A DNA stretch of 64,000 nt from Fidelibacterota bacterium (GTDB taxonomy: Bacteria; Fidelibacterota; UBA8477; JABMPR01): positions 22,232 through 86,231 of the forward strand of contig JABIFG010000003.1 in the NCBI GenBank assembly GCA_018650795.1, in the 5' to 3' direction. Numbering within the stretch: position 1 is the stretch's first letter; every line of letters begins with the position of its first letter. The position numbers and the translations under genes are program-made. Positions 26,192-37,837 of this stretch are shown one piece after another. The notes beneath the pieces are model-generated. The model searched no databases. It was not told the DNA's origin and was given only the letters and a program-made list of their open reading frames with translations.

Positions 26192-26214
26192 CTCTCAACT
26201 GCGCTCGAGATGAC
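26192..26214. repeat. Dispersed-repeat-like fragment
   Basis: CTCTCAACTGCGCTCGAGATGAC resembles short intergenic repeats seen widely in bacterial genomes. It lies in the 397-base gap (25849-26245) that also holds the sigma-54 promoter, the dyads and the tRNA-like palindrome. Only one copy was noticed here. No gene is supported in the gap. Confidence 0.3.
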
Positions 26215-26245
26215 AAAGGGTGATGCTATTGGGGAAGATGAATTA

Positions 26246-27577
26246 TTATTTTAGGTGGTATTTCTGAAGCTTGTAGCGGAGTACGCGTTCACTGATACCC
26301 AGACGTCTGGCACATTCGCTCTGATTTCCACCTGCTGCTTCAAGCGTGGTTTTTATCAGATCAACTTCGAGACCGCCCACAGAATCTTTTAATTTTCCCG
26401 AAACAGCCTTTTCGCCAGGTTTACTTTGCAGATTAAGTCCCTGAGCTTGAATCTCGACTTCCTGACAAAGCAGAACAGCTCGCTCGAGTAGGTTACCTAA
26501 TTCACGGACATTACCTGGGAAGTGATATGCTTCAAGAGCCACGAGAGCTTTGTTGGAGAGGGACAATTCAGCTCTACCCTCTCGGTTGGAAAATTTTTCG
26601 AGAAAATATTTTGATAATACCGCTATATCATCAGGCCTGCTTCTTAGAGGTGGAATCTCCAGATTGATCACATTTAATCGATAGTAGAGATCTTCCCGAA
26701 ATTCTCCGATCTCAATGGCATGCAGTAAATTTACGTTGGTAGCCGCGATCACTCTCACATCTGACTTGAGGACTTTATTCTCCCCAATCCTTTGAAACTC
26801 TCCGCTCTGTAGAAATCTCAACAGCTTGGTCTGCATCTCCAGCGGTAGATCACCGATCTCGTCTAGAAAAAGGGTTCCTTCGTGGGCTTCCTCAAAGCGA
26901 CCAGTCCTTGTAGCGGTGGCACCGGTAAAGGCACCTTTCTCATGGCCAAATAGCTCACTCTCGATAAGATGACTTGGTAAGGCTGCACAATTCACAGCCA
27001 CCATGGGGTGTTCACTCCGGGGTGAATGCTGATGTATGTAATCTGCCAGGACTTCTTTACCCACACCAGTTTCACCGGTGATCAGCACCGTTACCTGGCT
27101 ACCAGCTACACGCTTTGCCTGTTGTAGCAACCCTAACATCACTGGATCTTTTGCAAGGAAACCAATCTCCTCTGAATCCTGGTCTATAGAGCTGTTATTC
27201 AGCTTCTGTGTGGTCTGGATATGATCCACAATACCCTTGAGCAGCGTTTCCAACTGGTCAAGATCGACGGGTTTGGTCAAGAAATCCCAGGCTCCAGATT
27301 TCATGGCATCAACGGCAATATCCACCGTCCCGAAAGCGGTAATTAAAACAAGAATTACATTGGGGTGGCGTGATTTTACTTCCTTTAAAAGATCAGCACC
27401 AGTCATATAAGGCATCTTGTAATCTGATAAGACTATATCAACGGGATGCTTATGCATATGTGCGAGGGCAGTCTGAGCAGAATCAGCAGTGCTTACCTCG
27501 TATCCAATCTTCTTGAGAAAGCCTGCTAGAGAATCCCGTTGGAGCTTTTCATCATCAACAATTAGTAGTCTGGTCAT
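26246..27577 (-). CDS. Sigma-54-dependent response regulator (NtrC/ZraR class)
   Basis: A 443-residue activator. The receiver domain (~1-120) has the phosphoacceptor D52 in 'IVLSDYKMP' and the conserved Lys in 'FLTKPVD'. The AAA+ domain (~140-375) has Walker A 'GETGVGKE' (168-175) and the sigma-54 contact loop 'GAFTGA' (215-220). A Fis-type helix-turn-helix closes the protein ('[26 protein letters not shown]'). Phosphorylation should let it open promoters held by RNA polymerase-sigma-54. The start overlaps the kinase stop by four bases. The candidate enhancer and sigma-54 promoter lie 200-330 bases downstream of its stop, in front of the next operon, which is its probable target. Confidence 0.93.
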   Translation of the reverse strand: MTRLLIVDDEKLQRDSLAGFLKKIGYEVSTADSAQTALAHMHKHPVDIVLSDYKMPYMTGADLLKEVKSRHPNVILVLITAFGTVDIAVDAMKSGAWDFLTKPVDLDQLETLLKGIVDHIQTTQKLNNSSIDQDSEEIGFLAKDPVMLGLLQQAKRVAGSQVTVLITGETGVGKEVLADYIHQHSPRSEHPMVAVNCAALPSHLIESELFGHEKGAFTGATATRTGRFEEAHEGTLFLDEIGDLPLEMQTKLLRFLQSGEFQRIGENKVLKSDVRVIAATNVNLLHAIEIGEFREDLYYRLNVINLEIPPLRSRPDDIAVLSKYFLEKFSNREGRAELSLSNKALVALEAYHFPGNVRELGNLLERAVLLCQEVEIQAQGLNLQSKPGEKAVSGKLKDSVGGLEVDLIKTTLEAAGGNQSECARRLGISERVLRYKLQKYHLK

Positions 27578-29286
27578 TGTTTCACCGCTATTTCTATTTC
27601 AAATATGCTTCCTTCACCAGGTTGACTGGACACTTCAATTGTGCCCTGGTGATCCGCAATAATTTTATGTGTCAGCGCCAACCCCACTCCAGTGCCCATA
27701 TCCTTAGTTGTATAATACAAATCAAATACACGACTGAGTTGATCCTCAGGAATACCTGCTCCGGTATCCTTGACCTTAATTTTAATCAACTTTCCGTATT
27801 TCTTTCCTTCTAAATCAACTGCGTCTCCTGCTTCACAAGCATCCAGGGCGTTTCTCACCAAATTTGATATGGCTTGCCTCAGATATTCTCCATCAGCTTC
27901 AAATTCCAGGGTTTTGGCATCGATAGTCAGAGATATCTTTTTCTCCAATGCTTCTGATTTATATAAATCCTGAATGCTACCCAAAAAACTTTTCATATCG
28001 AGGCTGGAAAATTTCAGGGGTGTAGGTCTGGTATATTCTAGAAAATCCTGGAGGGAAGTGTTAATTCTAGAAATCTCAGAGACCATGGTGCCCGTTAGCG
28101 ATTCATATTCCTGTTGATCTTCACCAGTCGAGAATTCACGTTTCAGTCTCTGGGCTACAATACCAATGGCATTGAGTGGGTTGCGAATTTCGTGAGCAAC
28201 GCCTGCAGCAAGTTCACCGACCGCTGCCTGTTTTTCTCTGAGACGATTCAATTTCTCCAAACGATAGACTTCTGCTTCAATGCGTATCTTTTCTTCCTCA
28301 AGCAAGGCTGCATTCTGTCGGACAAGTAGAAATATGAGTAATACAAAGGCAAGCAAGGTAAGGAGTGTGGTGCGAATGAGGATTTGATAAAGGATTTGAC
28401 CTTTTAGGCTAAGTAGGGTATCAGCTTTAAATCCAATACGGACTTCACCCAGGCTTGAGCTAAAAAATACGGGCCGAACCACTTCCAGCAGACTGCTATC
28501 CCCTTTGGAAACCTTAAAGAGAATATCAGCTAGGGGCTCACGATTCCAGGAATCATCAACCACTTCACCAGATTTTGATACATAATATGGGTCATGGTCA
28601 TCCAGAGCCAGCTTCAGATACTGCAATCCTTTGACATACAAGAGGTCTTCCAGAGCGGACTCCATGGCGGTGAGATATTTGAAATCTTGCTCTGCATCCA
28701 GAGACAATCGGCAAACAAGAGCACCACCACGATCTCTGGGGATGGCTACCATAAATTGATCATCAAGATTGTCATCCTGAGCAAGGGTGTAATTACTTTG
28801 GTCAACTCCCAAAATGATCAGGTCTGTTTTTCTTGATAAAATTGGTTGAAGTTGATTCTTGATCAAAGTCTTGTCTTGATCCACTTCACTCTGGATGTGC
28901 TTTCCTGCAGTCTTGCGGGTGCCATCCATATCCCCAGCACTATCATAGGTAGTGATATCCATGATGGTTTCATCATTCACCCATTTATCCAGATCACTGC
29001 GAGATAGTTTCTGTTGTGCATCTATTTGATTCAAGATACTGAGCATATCAATGGCTCTATCGATATAGGATTGTTTCAACTCTTCTGTGAGATAGGCCTG
29101 ACCACTGCCACTCTGCGCAATCACAGCGGCGGTCATGGCAGCCTGGTCCTGGATGAGCTGCAGAACGTCACGATATCTGGATTTGTATTCGAGGTAGCTC
29201 GATAAAATCAGAAGGGCCAGAACAACAAGATACAGACCGACATACCATGGGTTCAGTTTTAAGATATTTTTAACAGCTCTCAGCAA
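27574..29286 (-). CDS. Membrane sensor histidine kinase (NtrB/ZraS type)
   Basis: A 570-residue sensor kinase. Two membrane helices (~13-33 and ~303-323) bracket a periplasmic sensor of about 270 residues, followed by a short coiled coil, the H-box 'AAGVAHEIRNPLNAIG' (H365) and the catalytic domain with 'NLVRNALDACE', 'DTGAGIPEDQLSRVFD' and 'GTGVGLALTHKI'. The periplasmic domain is double-Cache-like in size and includes a single Cys. The start codon is TTG at 29286, with GGGGTGA six bases upstream; no better start is near. It forms a pair with the sigma-54 activator. The ligand is unknown; the neighbouring Spy-like gene suggests envelope or metal stress. Confidence 0.9.
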   Translation of the reverse strand: MLRAVKNILKLNPWYVGLYLVVLALLILSSYLEYKSRYRDVLQLIQDQAAMTAAVIAQSGSGQAYLTEELKQSYIDRAIDMLSILNQIDAQQKLSRSDLDKWVNDETIMDITTYDSAGDMDGTRKTAGKHIQSEVDQDKTLIKNQLQPILSRKTDLIILGVDQSNYTLAQDDNLDDQFMVAIPRDRGGALVCRLSLDAEQDFKYLTAMESALEDLLYVKGLQYLKLALDDHDPYYVSKSGEVVDDSWNREPLADILFKVSKGDSSLLEVVRPVFFSSSLGEVRIGFKADTLLSLKGQILYQILIRTTLLTLLAFVLLIFLLVRQNAALLEEEKIRIEAEVYRLEKLNRLREKQAAVGELAAGVAHEIRNPLNAIGIVAQRLKREFSTGEDQQEYESLTGTMVSEISRINTSLQDFLEYTRPTPLKFSSLDMKSFLGSIQDLYKSEALEKKISLTIDAKTLEFEADGEYLRQAISNLVRNALDACEAGDAVDLEGKKYGKLIKIKVKDTGAGIPEDQLSRVFDLYYTTKDMGTGVGLALTHKIIADHQGTIEVSSQPGEGSIFEIEIAVKQ

Positions 29287-29393
29287 GAAATCACCCCGTT
29301 TATTTGATTCAACTGGAATGAAAAATAAATGGAGTTGGATAAAGACCTAAATAAATCTGATAGGTTGAATCTCGCTTTCAGTCGTGATGAAAC

Positions 29394-29439
29394 GAAAAAT
29401 GCCCCGGATCCTTTGATTAACTCAGGGGCCGAGGCATTT
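29394..29439 (-). terminator. Rho-independent terminator of the atp operon
   Basis: On the - strand AAATGCCtCGG pairs with CCGgGGCATTT and is followed by TTTTT. It sits 22 bases after the atpC stop and before the histidine kinase gene, so it separates the two operons. The ORF-track entry 29280..29477 runs through it and is not a gene. Confidence 0.75.
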
Positions 29440-29460
29440 AATTGTTGACACAAGACAGGT

Positions 29461-29868
29461 TTATTTTTTTTCGGCAACCTTGAGTCGATTCATGGAACGT
29501 TCAAGAGCTCTCAGTGCTCTTAGTTCATCCTCCATCTCATCCTGTTTCTGGTTAAGATGTGCTTTAGCACGATCAAATGCTTCCTGGGCACGATTCAGAT
29601 CGATATCACCCTGTGGTTCAGCAGATTCCACCAAAAGTTGGACACCATTCCTGGTGATTTCTGCAAATCCTTTTGTGGAGGCATACGATTTCTCTACAGA
29701 GCCTTTGACTACTTTGATCTCACCAATAGCCAGAGCCATAATTGACTCAGTATGCCCGGCAAGAACACCGAAGGCACCATCCACACCCGGAGCGCGGAGG
29801 TAATCTACCTCACCCTCATCATACACTTTAGTGGGTGTAATGATTTCTAGATGAAATTGTGCTGCCAT
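29461..29868 (-). CDS. atpC: F1F0 ATP synthase subunit epsilon
   Basis: A 135-residue F1 central-stalk subunit that couples rotation to catalysis and can inhibit ATP hydrolysis. The N-terminal beta sandwich 'LEIITPTKVYDEGEVDYLRAPGVDGAFGVLAGH' is the family signature, and 'AQEAFDRAKAHLNQ' begins the C-terminal helical hairpin, which is complete. Last gene of the atp operon, six bases after atpD and followed by the terminator. Confidence 0.95.
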   Translation of the reverse strand: MAAQFHLEIITPTKVYDEGEVDYLRAPGVDGAFGVLAGHTESIMALAIGEIKVVKGSVEKSYASTKGFAEITRNGVQLLVESAEPQGDIDLNRAQEAFDRAKAHLNQKQDEMEDELRALRALERSMNRLKVAEKK

Positions 29869-29874
29869 TATTAA

Positions 29875-32137
<2,263 letters not shown>

Positions 32138-32144
32138 AGCGATC

Positions 32145-33680
32145 CTAGGCTACGAACCCTTTAACAAAGTCCGAAACTGTCTTGTTCAAAGCAGCATCAA
32201 TCTCATCAGTTAATTTGCCTTCAGCAGCGATTTGCTTGAGAAGATCCGAATTCGTTGCTTCCATATTTTCCAAGAATTCGCGTTCAAAACGACGAATCTC
32301 TACAGGAGCGATGTCATCCAGAAAACCTTTTGAAGCAGCATAGAAAATGGCAATCTGCTTTTCCACAATCATGGGCACAAATTGATTCTGCTTCAATACT
32401 TCGTAGAGGATTTTTCCACGGGTCAGCTGTTTTTGTGTCTCAGCATCCAGGTCAGATCCAAATTGGGCAAAAGCTGCCAATTCACGATACTGTGCCAGAT
32501 CAAGTCTCATTCCACCAGCGACTTTTTTCATAGCACCAATCTGAGCATTCCCACCTACACGAGATACTGAAATACCTACGTTCAAGGCTGGACGCTGACC
32601 ACTATTGAAAAGATCGGTTTCCAAAAAGATTTGACCATCCGTAATAGAAATCACGTTGGTGGGGATATAGGCAGAGACATCACCCATCTGGGTTTCAATA
32701 ATGGGAAGCGCAGTCAGTGAGCCACCACCTAAATCTTTATTCAATTTGGATGAACGCTCCAATAGGCGGCTGTGCAAATAAAACACATCACCTGGATACG
32801 CTTCACGGCCTGGGGGTCTTCTCAGGAGCAGCGACATCTGGCGATAAGCCACAGCATGTTTCGACAGATCATCATAGATAATTAGAGCGTGCTTGCCGTT
32901 ATCGCGAAAATATTCACCTATAGAAGCACCGGTGTAGGGTGCTAAAAATTGTAGTGGAGCCGGATCAGAGGCATTAGCGGCAACTACAGTAGTGTATTCC
33001 ATAGCGCCTTGTGCTTCAAGTTCAGCAACTACACGGGCAACCGTTGAGGCTTTCTGCCCAATAGCAACATAGATACAGTAAACTGGATCATCTGGTGTAT
33101 CTGCACGGTGCGTATATTTCTGATTTACAATAGTATCCAGAGCAACAGCTGTCTTACCCGTCTGACGGTCACCAATAATTAATTCACGCTGGCCTCGACC
33201 AATCGGAATCATACTGTCAATTGCCTTAATACCTGTCTGAAGAGGTTCATTTACAGGACTTCTGGCCAACACACCCAGAGCTTTGCGCTCAACAGGTAAT
33301 GTTGATTCTGGTTTGATATCACCCTTACCATCCATTGCTGCACCGATAGGGCTCACAACACGACCAATCACCGCTTCACCAACACCTACGGAAACAACTT
33401 TTCCAGTACGTTTAGCCTGATCACCCTCTTTAACGAGGGAGGTGTTTCCAAATAGAACCAGTCCGACTTCATCTTCTTCAAGATTCATAGCCATACCAAC
33501 AACACCGTTGGGGAGCTCAATCAATTCAGAAGCCATAACATTTTCCAGTCCACTGACTCTGGCAATACCGTCACCAACCATGATGACTTCACCGATTTCA
33601 GCTACATCAATGGAGAGATCTAATTTGCCCAGCTCTTCCTGGAGTAATTTTGTGATTTCGTCTGTTCGAATATCTGTCAT
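32145..33680 (-). CDS. atpA: F1F0 ATP synthase subunit alpha
   Basis: Non-catalytic nucleotide-binding F1 subunit, 511 residues, normal length. Walker A is '[13 protein letters not shown]'; '[62 protein letters not shown]' is the highly conserved core. It starts 15 bases after atpH. The sequence is complete, with no interruption. Confidence 0.98.
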   Translation of the reverse strand: MTDIRTDEITKLLQEELGKLDLSIDVAEIGEVIMVGDGIARVSGLENVMASELIELPNGVVGMAMNLEEDEVGLVLFGNTSLVKEGDQAKRTGKVVSVGVGEAVIGRVVSPIGAAMDGKGDIKPESTLPVERKALGVLARSPVNEPLQTGIKAIDSMIPIGRGQRELIIGDRQTGKTAVALDTIVNQKYTHRADTPDDPVYCIYVAIGQKASTVARVVAELEAQGAMEYTTVVAANASDPAPLQFLAPYTGASIGEYFRDNGKHALIIYDDLSKHAVAYRQMSLLLRRPPGREAYPGDVFYLHSRLLERSSKLNKDLGGGSLTALPIIETQMGDVSAYIPTNVISITDGQIFLETDLFNSGQRPALNVGISVSRVGGNAQIGAMKKVAGGMRLDLAQYRELAAFAQFGSDLDAETQKQLTRGKILYEVLKQNQFVPMIVEKQIAIFYAASKGFLDDIAPVEIRRFEREFLENMEATNSDLLKQIAAEGKLTDEIDAALNKTVSDFVKGFVA

Positions 33681-33695
33681 ATTCTTGTCTTTCCT

Positions 33696-34232
33696 TTAGG
33701 ACTGAATCAGTGTCTGTCTGATACGTGCTAGTTTACTGGAGAGAGAGGCATCCAAAATGGTATTGCCTACTCGTAATGTTAAACCACCCAGAATATCCTG
33801 ATTTACTTCAGTAGTAAAATCAGCTTTCGAGGATGTGACTGATTGAACAGCCTGGCGAATGCGTTCTATCGTTTCGCCTGACAATTTACTGGTACTGACT
33901 GCATGCACCTTGACCTGATCACTTCTCGTATAAAAAGCGTTTTCGAGGCTATGCATTATCATTCCCATCAATTTCATATCCCGTTCATCGCCTAATTGGG
34001 CAAGAAAGGCCTGATTGATAGGGTGAAGATCAGTATAAACTTTTGCAAGCAGCTCAATTTTGTCGGTAGCTTCAACTTTGGTTGAGGCTAAAAATGCCTT
34101 CAGCGCTGGTTCCCGCCGATAAGTACTGTAGAATGATATCATCGAGCGGTAGACTGGCTCGAGAGCATCTTTAGTCTCAGCAATGTTTAAGAGCAGGTTG
34201 GCATACTGGCGACTTTTTGCTGATGTGCGCAT
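33696..34232 (-). CDS. atpH: F1F0 ATP synthase subunit delta
   Basis: Peripheral-stalk subunit (OSCP homologue), 178 residues. An N-terminal six-helix part ('RQYANLLLNIAETKDALEPVYRSM') is followed by the C-terminal motif 'VNQDILGGLTLRVGNTILDASLSSKLARIRQTL', which is diagnostic. The ATG overlaps the atpF stop by one base (TAATG), a sign of coupled translation. It joins F1 alpha to the b subunits. Confidence 0.94.
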   Translation of the reverse strand: MRTSAKSRQYANLLLNIAETKDALEPVYRSMISFYSTYRREPALKAFLASTKVEATDKIELLAKVYTDLHPINQAFLAQLGDERDMKLMGMIMHSLENAFYTRSDQVKVHAVSTSKLSGETIERIRQAVQSVTSSKADFTTEVNQDILGGLTLRVGNTILDASLSSKLARIRQTLIQS

Positions 34233-34726
34233 TAATTTTTTCCGTAATCCTTTAAGGCATCCTCAATAAGACGTTCGTTGTCTTCGGGAGTAAGGGATTT
34301 TGCAATAATTTTTTCAGCAGCAGCCATTGAGATATCCACAATCTGGGTACGGATTTCGGCAATCGCTTTTTCACGTTCAGCGACAATCTGGATTTCGGCC
34401 TGTTTTAGAATCCCTGCAGATTTATCCTGAGCTTCATTGAGAATGTCAGCTTTCATCCGCTCCGCAGTTTCTTTGCCAGCAGCCACAATATTCTGGGCTT
34501 CTTGTCTGGCTTTGGCTACCATCGCTTCATATTCAAGAGCAACTTTATCAGCTTCCTGGCGAGCTGCTTCCGCTTCCTCAAGTGATTCACGAATAAAATT
34601 TTCGCGGTTTTCCAGCGCTTTGATCATCGGTTTCCATGCTTTTGATCCTAGAATCACCAACACAACAATGAAGGTGATCCAAGTCCAATACATTAAACCG
34701 CTATCAAAATTAAGTAGGTTTTCCAT
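34232..34726 (-). CDS. atpF: F1F0 ATP synthase subunit b
   Basis: Peripheral stalk subunit of 164 residues. One N-terminal membrane helix ('GLMYWTWITFIVVLVILGSKAW') is followed by a long charged coiled coil ('EEAEAARQEADKVALEYEAMVAKARQEAQN') and the delta-binding end. GGAGG lies four bases before the ATG. A single b gene is present with no b' copy, so the stalk is probably a homodimer. Confidence 0.95.
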   Translation of the reverse strand: MENLLNFDSGLMYWTWITFIVVLVILGSKAWKPMIKALENRENFIRESLEEAEAARQEADKVALEYEAMVAKARQEAQNIVAAGKETAERMKADILNEAQDKSAGILKQAEIQIVAEREKAIAEIRTQIVDISMAAAEKIIAKSLTPEDNERLIEDALKDYGKN

Positions 34727-34757
34727 AATTCCTCCGGAGGAGTATTCTTAAACCTTA

Positions 34758-34976
34758 TTACTTAATTGCAACAAGTAGCGTTACTACTAAACCGATAATG
34801 GCAACACCTTCCAGGAGGAAGAGAGGTAAGTTTACTGCGCCAGTAATACTGGAAGCAGCTTCAGGCTGACGAGCAATGCCAGCAGCGGCGGCTGCAGCTA
34901 ATTTTCCAATTCCAAGACCAGCACCAATTACGATCATTCCTGCACCAATAGCGGCACCTAGATATGCGAATTCCAT
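34758..34976 (-). CDS. atpE: F1F0 ATP synthase subunit c
   Basis: Proteolipid of the rotor ring, 72 residues, two membrane helices joined by the 'ARQPEA' loop. The ion-binding carboxylate is Glu in 'LPLFLLEGVAIIGLVV'. The Gln in helix 1 and the Ser/Tyr after the Glu that mark Na+-binding rings are absent, so a proton-driven enzyme is expected. The Gly/Ala-rich helix 1 ('GAGMIVIGAGLGIGK') allows tight ring packing. Confidence 0.95.
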   Translation of the reverse strand: MEFAYLGAAIGAGMIVIGAGLGIGKLAAAAAAGIARQPEAASSITGAVNLPLFLLEGVAIIGLVVTLLVAIK

Positions 34977-35114
34977 TTTAAAACTCCTTCTTGTGTGTTT
35001 CTATCATTGCTATCTCATAGCTACAAACATGTCTCATATCCCTGAACTGAGTAAGAGCTTTCCGAGCATAGTTGATAGAGTGTTTATATTTTGTGTTGTA
35101 AAAGTTCAATATAA

Positions 35115-35933
35115 TTAATGATTCGGGTGAATAGATTGGCCAATAAAGACGGAGGAGAGTAGGGTGAATACGTAGGCCTGCACAATACTTACTATAATTT
35201 CTAAAAATGTAATACCTACGTTCAAGGCTACTGAACCAATGCCGATATAAATATTATGTAAAATAAAGATGGGGGCAAAGATAGCTAACATGGCGATATG
35301 CCCGGCAGTCATGTTCGCAGCAAGTCTCATGGTCAATGCAAACGGGCGAACAAACATGCTCATTATTTCAATGGGGATGAGTATAATCAATACAGCCTTT
35401 GGTACATCTCCTGGCACCATATTCTTCCAGTGCTTGAAGAAGCCATGCTCCATAATTCCTGCAATGATGATGGCGAAAAAAGTGATTACAGCCAGTGCCG
35501 CAGTCATATTGAAATTACCAGTTGCCGTAGTGCCACCATGACCATGATTGATATAGTTGAACATGGGCATGAGGCCTAGAAAGTTCATAGTCAGGATTAA
35601 AAAGAAAAAGGACATCACAAGCGGTCCCCATTTTAAAACATGATCCTTCCCAACAGTAGGGATGAGAATGCTCGTTCTGACAAAATCTACTACAAATTCG
35701 AAGGCATTGGTAAAACCACTGGGGATGGGTCTTTCTTCACTGCGATATTTGCGGGATGCATAAAGAGCAACTGTAACTAATAATCCGGCAGCAATCCAGA
35801 GCATGATAACGTGCTTGGTAATAGAAAGGTCAATACCGAAAAGTTCAAAATGAATCATCACGTCACTATTTGCTACGTGCGCAATAATCTTATCCCCGAT
35901 GTTGGTACTGGTTCCTTGGCCGTGGTCAGCCAT
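35115..35933 (-). CDS. atpB: F1F0 ATP synthase subunit a
   Basis: Integral F0 subunit of 272 residues that forms the half-channels for protons. The essential Arg lies in 'RPFALTMRLAANMTAGHI', and the closing 'IVQAYVFTLLSSVFIGQSI' helix is typical. 'WGPLVMSFFFLILTMNFLGLMP' is another conserved helix. It starts at an ATG overlapping the stop of the AtpI-like gene. A 138-base gap follows before atpE, with no recognisable gene. Confidence 0.95.
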   Translation of the reverse strand: MADHGQGTSTNIGDKIIAHVANSDVMIHFELFGIDLSITKHVIMLWIAAGLLVTVALYASRKYRSEERPIPSGFTNAFEFVVDFVRTSILIPTVGKDHVLKWGPLVMSFFFLILTMNFLGLMPMFNYINHGHGGTTATGNFNMTAALAVITFFAIIIAGIMEHGFFKHWKNMVPGDVPKAVLIILIPIEIMSMFVRPFALTMRLAANMTAGHIAMLAIFAPIFILHNIYIGIGSVALNVGITFLEIIVSIVQAYVFTLLSSVFIGQSIHPNH

Positions 35934-36325
35934 TAAGAATTCTCCCCTTTTGCATGTCCGTTACCTGCCATAAAAAGCGGCCAATAATAAGCTTCGACCC
36001 CATGCCACGCAAGAAAGTTTATGAGTAATATTACAATAAATGTCACGTTGTCGATTGTGCCTGATTTTATTAGAATTACGATCCATAATCCAAGCAATAA
36101 AACCTTCGCCAGGAAGCCAATAATGTTGATTTTTTGAAGTTGCTGAGCTTCATGAATTTTATTTTTCTCAACCCAAAAAAGGATCACTCCACTAATAATT
36201 ATCGGTAAAAAGGCTCCAGCCAATGCGGACTTGATTAAAACAAACTGATTTGTGAAGGCAAATGCGGCTATTATTACACTATTCAGTACGAGGGCAGCAA
36301 GTCCCATTACCTGCCAGGGCTTCAC
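35933..36325 (-). CDS. AtpI-like membrane protein of the atp operon
   Basis: A 130-residue membrane protein with about four helices ('VMGLAALVLNSVIIAAFAFT', 'ALAGAFLPIIISGVILFWV', 'IIGFLAKVLLLGLWIVILI', 'VTFIVILLINFLAWHGVEA'). It holds the place of subunit I (AtpI), which helps assemble the c ring. Sequence similarity to AtpI is weak to my eye, so the call is mainly positional. Start is GTG, overlapping the AtpZ stop by GTGA. Confidence 0.55.
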   Translation of the reverse strand: MKPWQVMGLAALVLNSVIIAAFAFTNQFVLIKSALAGAFLPIIISGVILFWVEKNKIHEAQQLQKINIIGFLAKVLLLGLWIVILIKSGTIDNVTFIVILLINFLAWHGVEAYYWPLFMAGNGHAKGENS

Positions 36326-36525
36326 TTGTCGTCGTTCTTTATATAGATGCTTTTATACAATTCATACATACCGATGACCACTCCCAAAAGGGCACCGATC
36401 AGTACCCCGTATTGGGGCCATCCAAATTTTTGATCGAGAAAATATCCGATTGCGCCCAGACCCAGGACACTCCCAGTCATTGTGGAGGCTGCTGCCATAT
36501 ACTTGCCGGAGCCGTCGGATTTCAA
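36322..36525 (-). CDS. atpZ: AtpZ-like small membrane protein
   Basis: A 67-residue protein with two helices joined by a short loop: 'ASTMTGSVLGLGAIGYFLDQKFG' and 'YGVLIGALLGVVIGMYELYKSI'. This is the AtpZ/AtpI-related family ('putative F0F1-ATPase subunit', sometimes proposed as Mg/Ca transporter) encoded at the head of many atp operons. The start appears to be TTG at 36525, three bases after the bactofilin stop, with AGAGG inside the bactofilin gene; an internal ATG at 36498 is the alternative. Confidence 0.75.
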   Translation of the reverse strand: MKSDGSGKYMAAASTMTGSVLGLGAIGYFLDQKFGWPQYGVLIGALLGVVIGMYELYKSIYIKNDDK

Positions 36526-36528
36526 ATG

Positions 36529-36909
36529 TTATAGTACCTCTTCACCCAGGGCTTCAAAATCGTCTGAGTTGGAGGTTTCAGGGACCATGGAACTCCGGCC
36601 ATGAAAAACTGCCCCATCTTCTATGATGAGTCTCGTCGCAATCACATCCCCTTTTAAGCGTCCTGCTTTTCCAAGAGCGACTTTGCCTTTTACTTCGATG
36701 TTGCCACCCACGATTCCGCCGATAATGGCATACTCCCCTTTGATACCACCTTTGACAACACCCGATTCAGAAACAGTCACAAAGCCTGTCGCCTCGATGC
36801 TGCCATCAACCGTGCCATTTATGTGGGCACTTCCATTGATATTCATATCACCAGAAATATGGGTGCCGCGACCGACAATAGTTTCTATGCGATGAATTCG
36901 ATTGGCCAT
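36529..36909 (-). CDS. Bactofilin
   Basis: A 126-residue polymer-forming cytoskeletal protein. Regular six-residue turns of a right-handed beta helix run through the whole protein ('GDMNINGSAHINGTVDGSIEATGFVTVSESGVVKGGIKGEYAIIGGIVGGNIEVKGKVALG' pattern), flanked by short disordered ends. Bactofilins scaffold cell-wall enzymes and also chromosome-segregation proteins. The gene follows an M23 endopeptidase after one base, a pairing known from cell-shape modules such as CcmA with Csd peptidases, and it leads into the atp genes. Confidence 0.92.
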   Translation of the reverse strand: MANRIHRIETIVGRGTHISGDMNINGSAHINGTVDGSIEATGFVTVSESGVVKGGIKGEYAIIGGIVGGNIEVKGKVALGKAGRLKGDVIATRLIIEDGAVFHGRSSMVPETSNSDDFEALGEEVL

Positions 36910-36910
36910 T

Positions 36911-37708
36911 TTAGTCTTCCTTCTGATCAGTGGGATTGCTTGTTTCGGCTAGTTCAGTGATAAATGTAGCAGGATCCAGAGGAACCCCTTCATACCAAAT
37001 TTCGAAATGAAGGTGTGCCCCTTCTGAGATGCCTGTGTTCCCCATAATGGCAATCGGCTCAGCTCGGTCCACAACTTGTCGCTGGGTTACCAAGTTTTGT
37101 TCATTGTGTCCGTATACTGTGAGATAGCCATTTCCATGATCGATAATAATGGTGTTTCCGAAGCGATATGTCCAATCGGAAAATATGACATACCCACGAC
37201 CCGCAGCTTTCACGACCCTATCTTCAATGGACGACAAGTCTATGCCGAGATGGTCCTGGCTAAATAGTCCCTCGCGAACCTTGAAACCTGCGTTTACAAA
37301 GCCCTTGATAGGTAGATAGGTGGGTAAATCTTCCAGCAACCCCATGGTTTCAAATGGAGACAGTTCCCAATTGTCCTCAAAAGCAGCACTATCTCCTGCA
37401 TCAGCTCGCAAATTATAGTGGCTACCCAGAGTACTTTCAATAAAATGATTTATTTCTTCAATGCGTTTGGCATTTTTCAACAGACTGGCAACTTCTTGTC
37501 TTTCGCTAAGCAGATAGACGTTCTCTTTCTTTAAAGAGCGGTACTCCAAAGCTTTAGGCAGATAATAAGTTGAAAATAAAACAATGATCCCCAGCAGACC
37601 AAGGATGAGTAGTTTCAAAAGATTGACAGCGGTGGCTGTAATTGAATAGGACCTACCGTTAGTTTCGTTGTCCGGCAGTATAAGGATGGTATATTTTTCG
37701 TGCTTCAT
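36911..37708 (-). CDS. M23 (LytM) peptidoglycan endopeptidase
   Basis: A 265-residue membrane-anchored wall hydrolase. One helix (~32-50) precedes a short coiled coil ('YRSLKKENVYLLSERQEVASLLKNAKRIEE') and a LytM domain (~140-255). Zinc-site residues are visible: 'HLGIDLSS' (His, Asp) and 'HLHFEIW' (HxH), plus the catalytic region 'YGHNEQ', so the enzyme is probably active rather than a degenerate adaptor. With the adjacent bactofilin it probably forms a shape or division module. It appears to be the first gene of the run into the atp operon. Confidence 0.9.
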   Translation of the reverse strand: MKHEKYTILILPDNETNGRSYSITATAVNLLKLLILGLLGIIVLFSTYYLPKALEYRSLKKENVYLLSERQEVASLLKNAKRIEEINHFIESTLGSHYNLRADAGDSAAFEDNWELSPFETMGLLEDLPTYLPIKGFVNAGFKVREGLFSQDHLGIDLSSIEDRVVKAAGRGYVIFSDWTYRFGNTIIIDHGNGYLTVYGHNEQNLVTQRQVVDRAEPIAIMGNTGISEGAHLHFEIWYEGVPLDPATFITELAETSNPTDQKED

Positions 37709-37837
37709 GAATTCCTGTTTCTATCTATATCTAGTAGTAAAATTTTCGAAAAATGGAACAGTTGGATTTCATTGATTTATTAAGACTTTTTACATTTCGC
37801 TTGTCATCATTGCTGTCAATATTTGCAGAATCTAGCT

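Noticed and set aside
29280-29477. 65-residue ORF between atpC and the histidine kinase
   Set aside because: It runs through the atp terminator hairpin and overlaps atpC; it has no Shine-Dalgarno motif or recognisable domain.
34758-34976. Possible Na+-binding c subunit
   Set aside because: Residues for Na+ coordination (Gln in helix 1, Ser and Tyr after the Glu) are absent.
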